Source: Trueperella sp.
Lineage (GTDB): Bacteria > Actinomycetota > Actinomycetes > Actinomycetales > Actinomycetaceae
Assembly (NCBI GenBank): GCA_012727825.1
Contig: JAAYGH010000064.1
Span: 1 to 7,060 of the forward strand
Reading direction: 5' to 3'
Length of the DNA: 7,060 nucleotides
Made by a program: the position numbers and the translations under genes. Of the stretch, positions 1 through 6,574 are shown piece after piece. Under the pieces are notes generated by a model that saw only the letters and a program-made list of their open reading frames with translations, searched no databases and was not told the DNA's origin. How positions within the stretch are numbered: the first letter of the stretch is position 1; each line of letters begins with the position of its first letter.

Positions 1-65
1 ATTCCAGCCACACGCCACCGGCCGCCAACGCCACCTCTCCACATGCGAGGGATTCCAGCCAAACG
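1..65. repeat. Short direct repeat, two copies 51 bp apart
   Basis: ATTCCAGCCACACG at 1-14 and ATTCCAGCCAAACG at 52-65 match at 13 of 14 positions, with a period of 51 bp. The first copy sits on the window edge, so further copies may lie to the left. The second copy falls inside the inverted-repeat element at 43-107. With only two copies, this could be chance or the edge of a small extragenic repeat cluster. Confidence 0.4.
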
Positions 66-107
66 CGAGGGGAACTACCCCTCCCATCTGAAGGAAAACC
101 CTCGCAT
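43..107. repeat. Nested inverted repeat, potential structured element
   Basis: ATGCGAGGG at 43-51 is the exact reverse complement of CCCTCGCAT at 99-107. TTCC at 53-56 pairs with GGAA at 93-96 across a small internal loop (A52 against AA 97-98). Inside sits a second perfect stem, GAGGGG at 67-72 with CCCCTC at 78-83, closing a 5-base loop. The whole could fold as a branched hairpin of about 65 nt on either strand. No T-run follows it in either direction, so it is not a standard intrinsic terminator. It may be an extragenic palindromic repeat or a structured 3' UTR; its function is unknown. Confidence 0.45.
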
Positions 108-147
108 CTACCACCCCCGCGGCCAAGGCATCAAGGAAGCCCTAGTT

Positions 148-160
148 GCCGAGTGTCGGC
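148..160 (-). terminator. Weak hairpin just after the NiaP-like gene
   Basis: GCCGA (148-152) and TCGGC (156-160) form a perfect 5-bp stem with a 3-base loop, 23 bp beyond the stop codon of the minus-strand transporter gene. Read on the minus strand, the stem is followed by AACTAGGGCTTCCTT, which is only partly T-rich. It could contribute to termination, but it does not meet the usual intrinsic-terminator pattern. Confidence 0.2.
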
Positions 161-182
161 GATGCGGATCTGCGGCCCGCCC

Positions 183-1547
183 TCACTTCATGGATTTACC
201 CGCTTGTTCCGGCAACGCAAATGTAGCGATGGCGGCTATTGCGAAGGCTGCCGAGAACACGGTGAACGCCAACGCATTACCACCTATCCCCACGAACACC
301 GGCGTGAGCAACGGTGTGAGAATCGATGCGATGCGGCCAAACCCGGCTGCCGCACCCGTGCCCGTCCCGCGCACATTCGTCGGATAAAGTTCGGGGCCAA
401 TCGCATACAGCGCGCCCCACGCACCCAAATTGAAAAAGCTCAGCAACATTCCGGCTGTGATAATCTGCCACGGCTCCCCAGCTTGGCCATACAGTATCGC
501 CGCAATAGCTGAACCTGTCAGGAATATGGCGAGCGTACGGCGTCGTCCGATCACTTCGATAAGCCATGCCGCGACTGCGTATCCGGGAATCTGAGCCAGC
601 GTGATGATGAGCGTGAACTCGAACGAGCGTACGAGCGTAAAGCCCTGCGCTGTCAGCAAGGAAGGGATCCAAGTAAAAGCGCCGTAGTAGGAGAAGTTGA
701 TCATGAACCAGATGGTCCACAGGGCCAACGTGCGCTTGCGCATCGAAGGTGACCAGATGCCGAGGTTCTTGTCCTCCTCGGGAATCCCAGCCTCATAAGC
801 CTCGAGATCTGCTGAAGTGTCGATCGTCTCGCCGGTATAGGTGTAGCCGGCACCAGCGGATTCTTCGTAATCACGAACGGTCTGTTCGGCCTGGTCGAAC
901 TCGCCCTTGAGCTCCTTGAAGCGCACAGATTCAGGGGTCTTCCAGCGAATGATGAGCGCATAGAGCGCCGGCACAGCACCGATAAGGAAACCCCAGCGCC
1001 ATCCATCCTCGTAAGGCGCGACGACGAAGTATCCGATGAGCGCCGCAGCGATCCAGCCCAACGCCCAAAAGGCTTCTAACCAGACGATCACACGCCCGCG
1101 AATATTTTTCGGCGCAAACTCAGACACGAATGTGGATGCGACCGGCAACTCAGCACCGAGGCCAAGACCGACGATGAAACGCAACACCAGAAGCATGCCC
1201 ACGCCCGTCACGAGCGCGGAGGCACCAGTAGCCACACCATAAACCAGGAGCGTCAGGGCGAAGACCATGCGTCGCCCGATCTTGTCGGCAAGCAAACCTC
1301 CCACGGTCGCGCCGATCGCCATACCAACGAAGCCGATGGAAATGATCCACGAGCGCTCGGTATCCGTCAGTCCCCACTGCTGTGCCAGCGCGGCGACGAT
1401 GAAAGAAATGAGGCCCACGTCCATGGCGTCAAGCGCCCAGCCGATGCCCGTGGTACCGATGAGGTTACGGAGCTTTTTCGTAAATGGCAGGCGCTCAAGG
1501 CGTTCACCACGTGTAAGGAATTCGCCTTCAGGGTTGTGATTGCTCAT
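183..1547 (-). CDS. niaP: NiaP-like MFS transporter (probable niacin uptake)
   Basis: A 454-residue inner-membrane permease of the major facilitator superfamily with 12 predicted helices. By eye it resembles the niacin transporter NiaP (Bacillus YceI) along its length. The shared pieces are GWALDAMDVG (36-45) in helix 1, GGLLADKIGRR (83-93) in loop 2-3, RFIVGLGLGAELPVAS (123-138) in helix 4, FSYYGAF (285-291), LLSFFNLGAWG (368-378) and the helix 10-11 segment PELYPTNVRGTGTG (385-398). The likely role is proton-coupled uptake of nicotinate or nicotinamide for NAD salvage; that substrate is inferred from family resemblance. Related aromatic-acid or sugar porters remain possible. It is about 50 residues longer than YceI because of an acidic loop at about 211-262 between helices 6 and 7. 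The ATG start is fixed by AAGGAG five bases upstream. It is transcribed divergently from the ABC exporter operon. No NAD-pathway gene is adjacent. Confidence 0.82.
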   Translation of the reverse strand: MSNHNPEGEFLTRGERLERLPFTKKLRNLIGTTGIGWALDAMDVGLISFIVAALAQQWGLTDTERSWIISIGFVGMAIGATVGGLLADKIGRRMVFALTLLVYGVATGASALVTGVGMLLVLRFIVGLGLGAELPVASTFVSEFAPKNIRGRVIVWLEAFWALGWIAAALIGYFVVAPYEDGWRWGFLIGAVPALYALIIRWKTPESVRFKELKGEFDQAEQTVRDYEESAGAGYTYTGETIDTSADLEAYEAGIPEEDKNLGIWSPSMRKRTLALWTIWFMINFSYYGAFTWIPSLLTAQGFTLVRSFEFTLIITLAQIPGYAVAAWLIEVIGRRRTLAIFLTGSAIAAILYGQAGEPWQIITAGMLLSFFNLGAWGALYAIGPELYPTNVRGTGTGAAAGFGRIASILTPLLTPVFVGIGGNALAFTVFSAAFAIAAIATFALPEQAGKSMK

Positions 1548-1552
1548 AATGA

Positions 1553-1558
1553 CTCCTT
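1553..1558 (-). promoter_or_regulatory. Ribosome binding site of the NiaP-like gene
   Basis: The minus strand reads AAGGAG followed by five bases and ATG. This strong Shine-Dalgarno sequence fixes the start at 1547. Confidence 0.85.
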
Positions 1559-1614
1559 CAAAAGCGCCATTGTGCGGAAGTAGGCATAGACTTAGTTAAT
1601 CCATTCTTTATTCC

Positions 1615-1620
1615 AAGGAG
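1615..1620 (+). promoter_or_regulatory. Ribosome binding site of the first ABC gene
   Basis: AAGGAG lies four bases before the GTG at 1625. It supports GTG as the true start; the protein begins with the short N-terminal leader normal for this family. Confidence 0.85.
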
Positions 1621-1624
1621 CACA

Positions 1625-3397
1625 GTGACTCTTTTACATATTGGCTGGGACTTCCTGAAGAGAAAGAAGGGGGCATTCGGTGCGATCATTGCACTTCAAA
1701 CCCTCCAAGTCCTTCTCAGTCTTATAATGCCGGCCATCAATGCCCGAATTATTGATGACGGTATTCTGCCAGAGAACGTCCCGCTGATTTGGCGGCTGGG
1801 CGGCGTCATGCTCGGCATTGCGATCCTACAGATTCTCGCGATGGTTGGTGCGATCTATCTTGGCGCTAAGACGGCCATGGAGCTCGGCCGCGAACTACGC
1901 GCCCGCACGTTCCGGCAAGTGCAGTCATTTTCGGCCACCGACCAGCATAAGTTCGGCGCACCCACGCTCATTACGCGAACCACAAATGATGTGACTCAAG
2001 TTCAGATGGTTATCCTGCTGACATTCACCGTGATGATCATGGCGCCGCTGATGGGCTTTGGCGGCGTGTTCATGGCGATCCAGCAAAATGCACGGCTTTC
2101 ACTTCTGCTTATTGTGGTCGTGCCACTACTGGGCGCGCTCATCTTTTTTGTGATTCGCGCGTTGGCACCCCGCTATCAAATTCAGCAGAAGCGCATCGAT
2201 CGCATCAATACACTTCTTCGCGAACAGCTCACCGGCATTCGCGTTATTCGCGCATTCGTTCGCCAAGACACCGAGCGGGAAAAGTTTGACAAAGCAAACA
2301 AAAACCTCCGCGATATCTGGCTTCAGATCGGATTCCTCTGGGCGTTCATGATGCCTGCAGCCAACCTCATCATCGGTATTGCCTCAGCCGCGGTCGTCTG
2401 GTTCGCCGGGCATCTTATCGAAGCAGGCGACATGCAGGTCGGCGCACTGACCGCGTACATCACCTACCTCATGATGATCATGATGGCCGTGATGATGTCC
2501 GGCATGATGGTCATGATGTTCCCGCGCGGTGACGTATCGGCTAAACGTTTGCAGGAGATTCACGACGTCGATCCGTCGGTTAAAGCACCTGCCTCGCCTA
2601 AGTCGCTCCCGTCTGGCCCCATCACTTTCGAACTCGACGGCGCCTGCTTGCAATATCCAGGCGCCGAAGAGCCAGTCCTCAGCGACATCAATATGACGTT
2701 CACACCAGGAAAGGTCACAGCTCTGATTGGGTCCACTGGTTCGGGTAAGTCGTCGATCATCCGTCTGCTCCCCCGCATCATCGATGCAACCGGCGGCGAA
2801 GTTCGCGGAGGCGGCATCCCCGTCACCGAACTGGCCCCGAAGGAGCTTCGCTCTCGCATGGCGCTGGTTCCGCAGACTGCCTTCCTTTTTTCTGGCACGA
2901 TCGCGTCAAACGTCGCTGGATCCCCGAGTAGCGAGGCCGCCGCTGATCCTGAACGTGTCAAACGCGCCCTCGAGGCAGCGCAAGCGTGGGAGTTCGTCGA
3001 CAAGCTTGAAAAAGGCATCGACGCCGAGGTCGAATCCGGCGGCAAGAACTTTTCCGGTGGTCAGCGTCAGCGAATTACGATCGCGCGTGCGATCTACCGT
3101 TGCTTGCCAGATGAAAGCGGAGTTCGCCAAGCCGATTTACTGATCTTTGACGATTCATTCTCGGCCCTCGATTTCATTACCGATGCACGCCTACGTGCTG
3201 GTCTTCGCTCATTCGTTGGTGACATCGCCGTGTTCATCGTGGCTCAGCGCATTTCAACAATTCGCGAGGCCGACGAAATTCATGTTCTCGACGCCGGACA
3301 CGTTGTTGGCCGAGGGCGGCACGAAGATTTAATGGAGACTTGCGAGACGTATCAAGAAATCGTCTCATCACAGCTGAGCGCTCAGGAGGCACGATGA
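1625..3397 (+). CDS. ABC exporter half-transporter, degenerate-site subunit
   Basis: This 590-residue protein fuses an exporter-type membrane domain (six helices, about 19-300) to a nucleotide-binding domain (about 333-590). Walker A is GSTGSGKSS (369-377), the Q-loop glutamine is Q417, the signature is a consensus FSGGQ (476-480), Walker B is LLIFDD (505-510) and the D-loop is SALD (513-516). The usual catalytic glutamate after Walker B is aspartate (D510), and the switch histidine is glutamine (Q541 in VAQRIST). That pairing is typical of the degenerate subunit of heterodimeric multidrug exporters such as TM287/288, LmrCD, BmrCD and PatAB. The partner is the next gene, overlapping by ATGA. 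Helix 6 is very methionine-rich (10 Met in 283-298). About nine extra residues separate the signature helix from Walker B (about 491-504). The substrate cannot be told from sequence; drugs, lipids or peptides are possible. It starts at GTG. Confidence 0.92.
   Translation: MTLLHIGWDFLKRKKGAFGAIIALQTLQVLLSLIMPAINARIIDDGILPENVPLIWRLGGVMLGIAILQILAMVGAIYLGAKTAMELGRELRARTFRQVQSFSATDQHKFGAPTLITRTTNDVTQVQMVILLTFTVMIMAPLMGFGGVFMAIQQNARLSLLLIVVVPLLGALIFFVIRALAPRYQIQQKRIDRINTLLREQLTGIRVIRAFVRQDTEREKFDKANKNLRDIWLQIGFLWAFMMPAANLIIGIASAAVVWFAGHLIEAGDMQVGALTAYITYLMMIMMAVMMSGMMVMMFPRGDVSAKRLQEIHDVDPSVKAPASPKSLPSGPITFELDGACLQYPGAEEPVLSDINMTFTPGKVTALIGSTGSGKSSIIRLLPRIIDATGGEVRGGGIPVTELAPKELRSRMALVPQTAFLFSGTIASNVAGSPSSEAAADPERVKRALEAAQAWEFVDKLEKGIDAEVESGGKNFSGGQRQRITIARAIYRCLPDESGVRQADLLIFDDSFSALDFITDARLRAGLRSFVGDIAVFIVAQRISTIREADEIHVLDAGHVVGRGRHEDLMETCETYQEIVSSQLSAQEAR
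3384..3389 (+). promoter_or_regulatory. Ribosome binding site of the second ABC gene, inside the first
   Basis: AGGAGG lies four bases before the ATG at 3394 and within the last codons of the upstream gene. It decides the start of the second subunit over an in-frame TTG at 3340 that has no such site. Confidence 0.88.
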
Positions 3398-5226
3398 GGG
3401 GACACGGCGGCCGCGGTGGCCACGGTGCGAATCCGTATGCAGACGACACGCGCGATGTAAAAGGCGCACTCATACGCCTTGCCCGCATGCTCGGTACGGA
3501 AAAACTTCGGATTTTCCTTGCAGTTACACTCATGTTCTTTGCCGCACTTGGCACTGCTCTTTCACCGAAGTTCCTGGGTGATGCCACCAATGTGATTGTG
3601 GACGGCATGCAAGCCGACGGCGTCGATTACTCGGCACTGGCTCGCGTTCTGGGATTCGTGGTTGGGCTCTACGCGATGTCGGCAATCACGAACTTCACTG
3701 CGGGAATCTTCATTCGCCAAACTGTTCAGAACCTGGGCTACCGTCTCCGCGCCGCCGCTCAGGCGAAGATCGATCGACTCTCGCTCTCCTGGCTCGATAG
3801 CCAGCCGCGCGGCGATCTACTTTCTCGTGTGACGAACGATGTCGACAACATCACGCAGACACTCATGCAGACCCTGAATCAGGTGATCATGTCGACCTAC
3901 AGTCTGATCGGCATTCTGGCGCTCATGATTTGGATCTCTCCATCGTTGACATTCATGACACTTATCGTCTTACCACTCGGCATTGTGGCGCTCTTGTTGA
4001 TTCTCAAGAACGCACGTCCACAGTTCCGGCTACAGTGGGCGAAAACCGGTGAGGTGTCCTCGATCGTTGAGGAATCCTTCACAGGCCTCGACGTGGTCAC
4101 TGCATACGGTCTCGAAGAAGAATTCGAAGACATCTTTGATGAGGCGAATCAAGGACTGTACGAAGCAGGCTACAAGGGCCAGTTCATCTCACAACTCGCA
4201 CAGCCAACCATGGGCTTCGTGGCGAACATAGGTTTCGTCATCGTGGCGGTCATGGGCGGTCTGCAAGTGATTAACGGCCAGCTGACGATTGGTGGCATGC
4301 AGGCGTTTATTCAGTATTCACGTCAGCTCAACCAGCCAGTCTCGACGCTCGCCTCAATGGCGAGCATGCTCCAGTCCGGCGCGGCATCGGGCGAGCGCAT
4401 CTTCGACTTCCTCGACGTCGAAGAAATGGAGGTCGACTCCAAGACCGACTACCGCGACCTCATTCCAAAGGATCAGCTCGAAGGTACGATCGCGTTTGAG
4501 AACGTCGAATTCTCCTACGAGGAGGGCATTCCGGTCATTAATGGTTTGAGCCTGAGCGTCGCGAAGGGCGATCAGATCGCAATCGTTGGTCCAACTGGCG
4601 CCGGAAAAACTACGCTGGTTAACCTCCTTATGCGTTTCTACGAGATCGACGGCGGTCGTATCACTCTCGATGATGTATCCACCCGCGAATTCTCCAAAGA
4701 TTCGTTGCGCACCGAAATTGGCATGGTTCTCCAGGACACGTGGCTGTTCGAGGGCACGATCGAGGAGAACATCGCCTTCGGCAAGGATGGCGCCACCCAC
4801 GAGGACGTCGTCGCTGCTGCACAGGCGACGGGCGTCGATCGACTCGTGCGCCAACTTCCCGACGGATACGACACCAAGATCAACGACGAGGGCGGCAATA
4901 TTTCTGCCGGCGAGAAGCAACTTTTGACGATCGCCCGTGCATACCTTTCCGACCCTGCCGTACTCATTTTGGATGAGGCTACCTCGTCGGTCGATACCCG
5001 TACGGAGATGCTCGTCCAGCGCGCAATGAATGAGCTGCGCGAGGGCCGCACATCCTTCGTGATCGCCCACCGCCTGTCCACAATTCGCGACGCGGACCTG
5101 ATCATCGTGATGGTCGATGGCGACGTCGTCGAACAAGGCACGCACGAAACGCTGCTCGCCCACCATGGCGCATACTACGATCTGTACCAGTCCCAGTTCA
5201 GTGGTCCAGGGCAGACGGAGTTCTGA
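3394..5226 (+). CDS. ABC exporter half-transporter, catalytic-site subunit
   Basis: This 610-residue partner of the preceding half-transporter has a Gly/His/Arg-rich N-terminal tail (1-13), six membrane helices (about 38-320) and a nucleotide-binding domain (about 363-600). Walker A is GPTGAGKTT (399-407), the Q-loop glutamine is Q447, Walker B is LILDE (524-528) with catalytic glutamate E528, the D-loop is SSVD (531-534) and the switch histidine is H559. Its signature is ISAGE (503-507) in place of LSGGQ. In an antiparallel dimer this variant signature faces the first subunit's degenerate Walker B, while its own intact Walker motifs face the first subunit's consensus signature. One competent and one degenerate ATP site result, as in known heterodimeric exporters. 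The ATG overlaps the upstream TGA by four bases, implying translational coupling and matched subunit amounts. The role is probably efflux of hydrophobic compounds across the cytoplasmic membrane; the substrate is unknown. Confidence 0.93.
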   Translation: MRGHGGRGGHGANPYADDTRDVKGALIRLARMLGTEKLRIFLAVTLMFFAALGTALSPKFLGDATNVIVDGMQADGVDYSALARVLGFVVGLYAMSAITNFTAGIFIRQTVQNLGYRLRAAAQAKIDRLSLSWLDSQPRGDLLSRVTNDVDNITQTLMQTLNQVIMSTYSLIGILALMIWISPSLTFMTLIVLPLGIVALLLILKNARPQFRLQWAKTGEVSSIVEESFTGLDVVTAYGLEEEFEDIFDEANQGLYEAGYKGQFISQLAQPTMGFVANIGFVIVAVMGGLQVINGQLTIGGMQAFIQYSRQLNQPVSTLASMASMLQSGAASGERIFDFLDVEEMEVDSKTDYRDLIPKDQLEGTIAFENVEFSYEEGIPVINGLSLSVAKGDQIAIVGPTGAGKTTLVNLLMRFYEIDGGRITLDDVSTREFSKDSLRTEIGMVLQDTWLFEGTIEENIAFGKDGATHEDVVAAAQATGVDRLVRQLPDGYDTKINDEGGNISAGEKQLLTIARAYLSDPAVLILDEATSSVDTRTEMLVQRAMNELREGRTSFVIAHRLSTIRDADLIIVMVDGDVVEQGTHETLLAHHGAYYDLYQSQFSGPGQTEF

Positions 5227-5238
5227 TCCGCAGACGGG

Positions 5239-5253
5239 CGTCGTTAGTCGACG
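5239..5253. terminator. Small hairpin at the convergent gene ends
   Basis: CGTCG (5239-5243) and CGACG (5249-5253) form a 5-bp stem around a 5-base loop. It begins 12 bp after the ABC operon stop and overlaps the stop codon of the convergent phosphatase gene. No T-run follows on the minus strand; the plus strand reads AATCCGTTCTTCC. It is a weak candidate for bidirectional termination in a junction of only 17 bp. Confidence 0.2.
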
Positions 5254-5951
5254 AATCCGTTCTTCCGCACCTCGGTGAGCAGATCGACGAGCTCATCGGG
5301 TGTGGCGACGGTCTTCCACGCAAGATCCTCTTCTTCAGGCCACGAATCGCCCCAGGTCACGAGGATCGTGCGGATGCCATGCAGTCGAGCCCCCTCGATG
5401 TCGTAGATCCGGTCTCCCACCATCACCACGTCGTCGCGAAGCGGCACGTTCATGCCCGTATCCTCGCGCGCGCCTTCCGTTAAGTACTCAGCGCCCTTGA
5501 GTTGGTTGAGAGCAGCTTCCACGACTGCAGGTTTGCCAAGATGGACCTCGCCCGGCTGCGATCCACACAGCACATCGAAGTACTTGGTGAGGCCGAGGTT
5601 GTGGACAACCTCTTCTGCCACATCCTGAATCTTCGAGGTGGCGAGCGCAATCCCGAAGCCTTGGTCGCGAACACGCTCCAACAAGTCATCCACACCCTCG
5701 AATGCCGGTGTTTCGTGATGGATCTTGCTGTAGGCCGCGCGGTAGTGCTCGATGTAGGTGTGGATGTCCGCCTCTGCCACGCCAAGGTGAGCAAAGCTCG
5801 AGTTCAGCGGCGGTCCCACATAGCGCTTATACACATGAGCGGGCTGAACAAGGCCCGCAAGTTCGCGCATAGTCGCGGAAATCGTTTGAGTGATGAGTGG
5901 GCCGGAGTCGGCCAGTGTGCCATCCAGATCAAAAAGAACTGCGTCAACCAT
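5244..5951 (-). CDS. HAD-family phosphatase, phosphoglycolate phosphatase-like
   Basis: A 235-residue cytoplasmic haloacid dehalogenase-superfamily hydrolase, subfamily IA. Motif I is DLDGTL (8-13), with nucleophile D8 and acid/base D10. Motif II is T105 in ALATSK, motif III is K140 in GKPAV, and motif IV is VGDRIYDIEGA (178-188) with the metal ligands D180 and D184. Residues about 15-83 make the helical cap that decides substrate. All catalytic residues are present, so it should be an active Mg2+-dependent phosphatase on a small phosphorylated metabolite. Phosphoglycolate or a nucleotide monophosphate is possible, but sequence does not decide. About 17 extra residues lie between motifs III and IV (about 152-170). 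It is the last gene of the minus-strand operon. Its ATG overlaps the TAA of the YciO gene by one base (TAATG), and I see no Shine-Dalgarno sequence before it, so translation probably depends on reinitiation. Confidence 0.85.
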   Translation of the reverse strand: MVDAVLFDLDGTLADSGPLITQTISATMRELAGLVQPAHVYKRYVGPPLNSSFAHLGVAEADIHTYIEHYRAAYSKIHHETPAFEGVDDLLERVRDQGFGIALATSKIQDVAEEVVHNLGLTKYFDVLCGSQPGEVHLGKPAVVEAALNQLKGAEYLTEGAREDTGMNVPLRDDVVMVGDRIYDIEGARLHGIRTILVTWGDSWPEEEDLAWKTVATPDELVDLLTEVRKNGFVD

Positions 5952-6574
5952 TAAATATCAAACATCGAGATGTCGCCGGCACCGACTCTCTCGATCATCG
6001 CCTCTCCTTCAGATAAATCAATCACCGTCGTCGGGCCATCTTCTCCGACCGGTCCATCGACCACGACGTCAAGAGCGTTGCCGAGATGGTCGTTGATGAT
6101 CCAGCCTTCTGACATCGGCTCATCTTCACCTGGAAGGATAAGGGTGGACGACAGAAGCGGCTCGCCTAATTCGGCCACTATCGCCTGCGTGATGTTGTGA
6201 TCCGGGATGCGCGCGCCAACCGTGGCCTTCTTCGGGTTGAGGGTCATGCGCGGCACTTCTTTCGTGCCCTTCATAATGAACGTGTACGGGCCAGGCGTCA
6301 GCGCCTTGATGAGCCTAAAGAACGAATTATTGATAATCACGAGCGAACCGAGCTGAGCGAAGTCATGGCACAGCAGTGTGAAGTGATGTTTATTCCCCAC
6401 CTGACGAATCGTGCGAATTCGTTCCAGACCTTCCTTATTGCCCAAGGTGCAGGCGATCGCATACCCAGAATCGGTGGGCAGAGCAATCACTTCGCCGGCG
6501 AGGAGGCGATCCACCACCTTGCGCACGAGACGCGGTTGTGGATCCTCGGGGTGAATTTCAATAAATACTGCCAT
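5951..6574 (-). CDS. yciO: YciO-type Sua5/YciO/YrdC family protein
   Basis: A 207-residue cytoplasmic protein that aligns by eye with E. coli YciO from end to end. The shared pieces are the N-terminal IHPEDPQPRL (7-16), PTDSGYA (33-39), HFTLLC (64-69), TPGPYTFIMKGTKEVPR (93-109), GARIPDH (120-126), LSSTLILPG (141-149), PTTVID (181-186) and RVGAGD (196-201). The family fold binds nucleotides and RNA; its Sua5/YrdC members make threonylcarbamoyl-AMP for the tRNA modification t6A. The YrdC positions usually occupied by Lys, Arg, Ser and Asn appear here as R57, V59, T144 and I146, which fits YciO and argues against a full Sua5/TsaC role. The C-terminal Sua5 domain is also missing. The function is therefore uncertain. 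The ATG overlaps the upstream gene's TAA by one base and has AGAGGA seven bases ahead. The HAD gene follows with another TAATG overlap. Confidence 0.85.
   Translation of the reverse strand: MAVFIEIHPEDPQPRLVRKVVDRLLAGEVIALPTDSGYAIACTLGNKEGLERIRTIRQVGNKHHFTLLCHDFAQLGSLVIINNSFFRLIKALTPGPYTFIMKGTKEVPRMTLNPKKATVGARIPDHNITQAIVAELGEPLLSSTLILPGEDEPMSEGWIINDHLGNALDVVVDGPVGEDGPTTVIDLSEGEAMIERVGAGDISMFDI

Larger units (their letters stand above)
1..182. other. Non-coding region downstream of the NiaP-like gene
   Basis: No convincing gene lies here. Two plus-strand frames stay open from the left edge, but both run on antisense into the transporter gene, have no ribosome binding site and encode low-complexity Pro/Arg/Ala-rich peptides. 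The region holds a 14-base direct repeat (1-14 and 52-65), a nested inverted repeat (43-107) and a small hairpin (148-160), each listed separately. It begins at the transporter stop codon, so it is that gene's 3' flank. A gene ending just left of the window cannot be excluded. Confidence 0.6.
1548..1624. promoter_or_regulatory. Divergent intergenic region with promoters for both directions
   Basis: These 77 bp separate the start codons of the NiaP-like gene (minus) and the first ABC gene (plus), so both promoters should lie here unless they sit inside the coding sequences. The middle (about 1581-1613) is clearly AT-richer than the flanking genes. I found no pair of -35/-10 boxes close to consensus on either strand. 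TAGACT (1587-1592) is a fair plus-strand -10 but lacks a -35, and minus-strand TTGGAA near 1610-1615 lacks a good -10. I see no clear operator palindrome or riboswitch. Confidence 0.45.

Noticed and set aside
67..83. GAGGGG/CCCCTC hairpin as an intrinsic terminator for the NiaP-like gene
   Set aside because: The stem is GC-rich, but no T-run follows on either strand and it lies about 100 bp past the stop.
1..182. CRISPR-like repeat array
   Set aside because: Only two imperfect 14-base copies are seen, with no regular spacers and no cas genes.
1..387. Plus-strand open frame running in from the left edge
   Set aside because: It is antisense to the end of the transporter gene, low in complexity (Pro, Ala, Arg) and lacks a ribosome binding site and any recognisable motif.
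2560..3045. Minus-strand open frame (161 codons) antisense to the first ABC subunit
   Set aside because: It is a shadow of the GC-rich codon pattern of the exporter gene; its composition is Ser/Arg/Pro-rich with no known domain.
3095..3136. Frameshift or assembly error near Walker B of the first ABC subunit
   Set aside because: The frame is continuous, the conserved motifs on both sides are in register, and the extra residues have ordinary codons.
3340..3393. Upstream TTG start for the second ABC subunit, adding 18 residues
   Set aside because: The ATG at 3394 has AGGAGG four bases before it and a normal Gly-rich N terminus. The TTG lies deep in the previous gene without a ribosome site.
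4354..5166. Long minus-strand open frame (270 codons) antisense to the second ABC subunit
   Set aside because: It mirrors the strongly conserved ATPase domain, which fully explains the coding signal. The predicted protein shows no family motif and no ribosome site was seen.
5502..5954. Plus-strand open frame (150 codons) antisense to the HAD gene
   Set aside because: The HAD gene on the other strand carries all four catalytic motifs, so this frame is a by-product.
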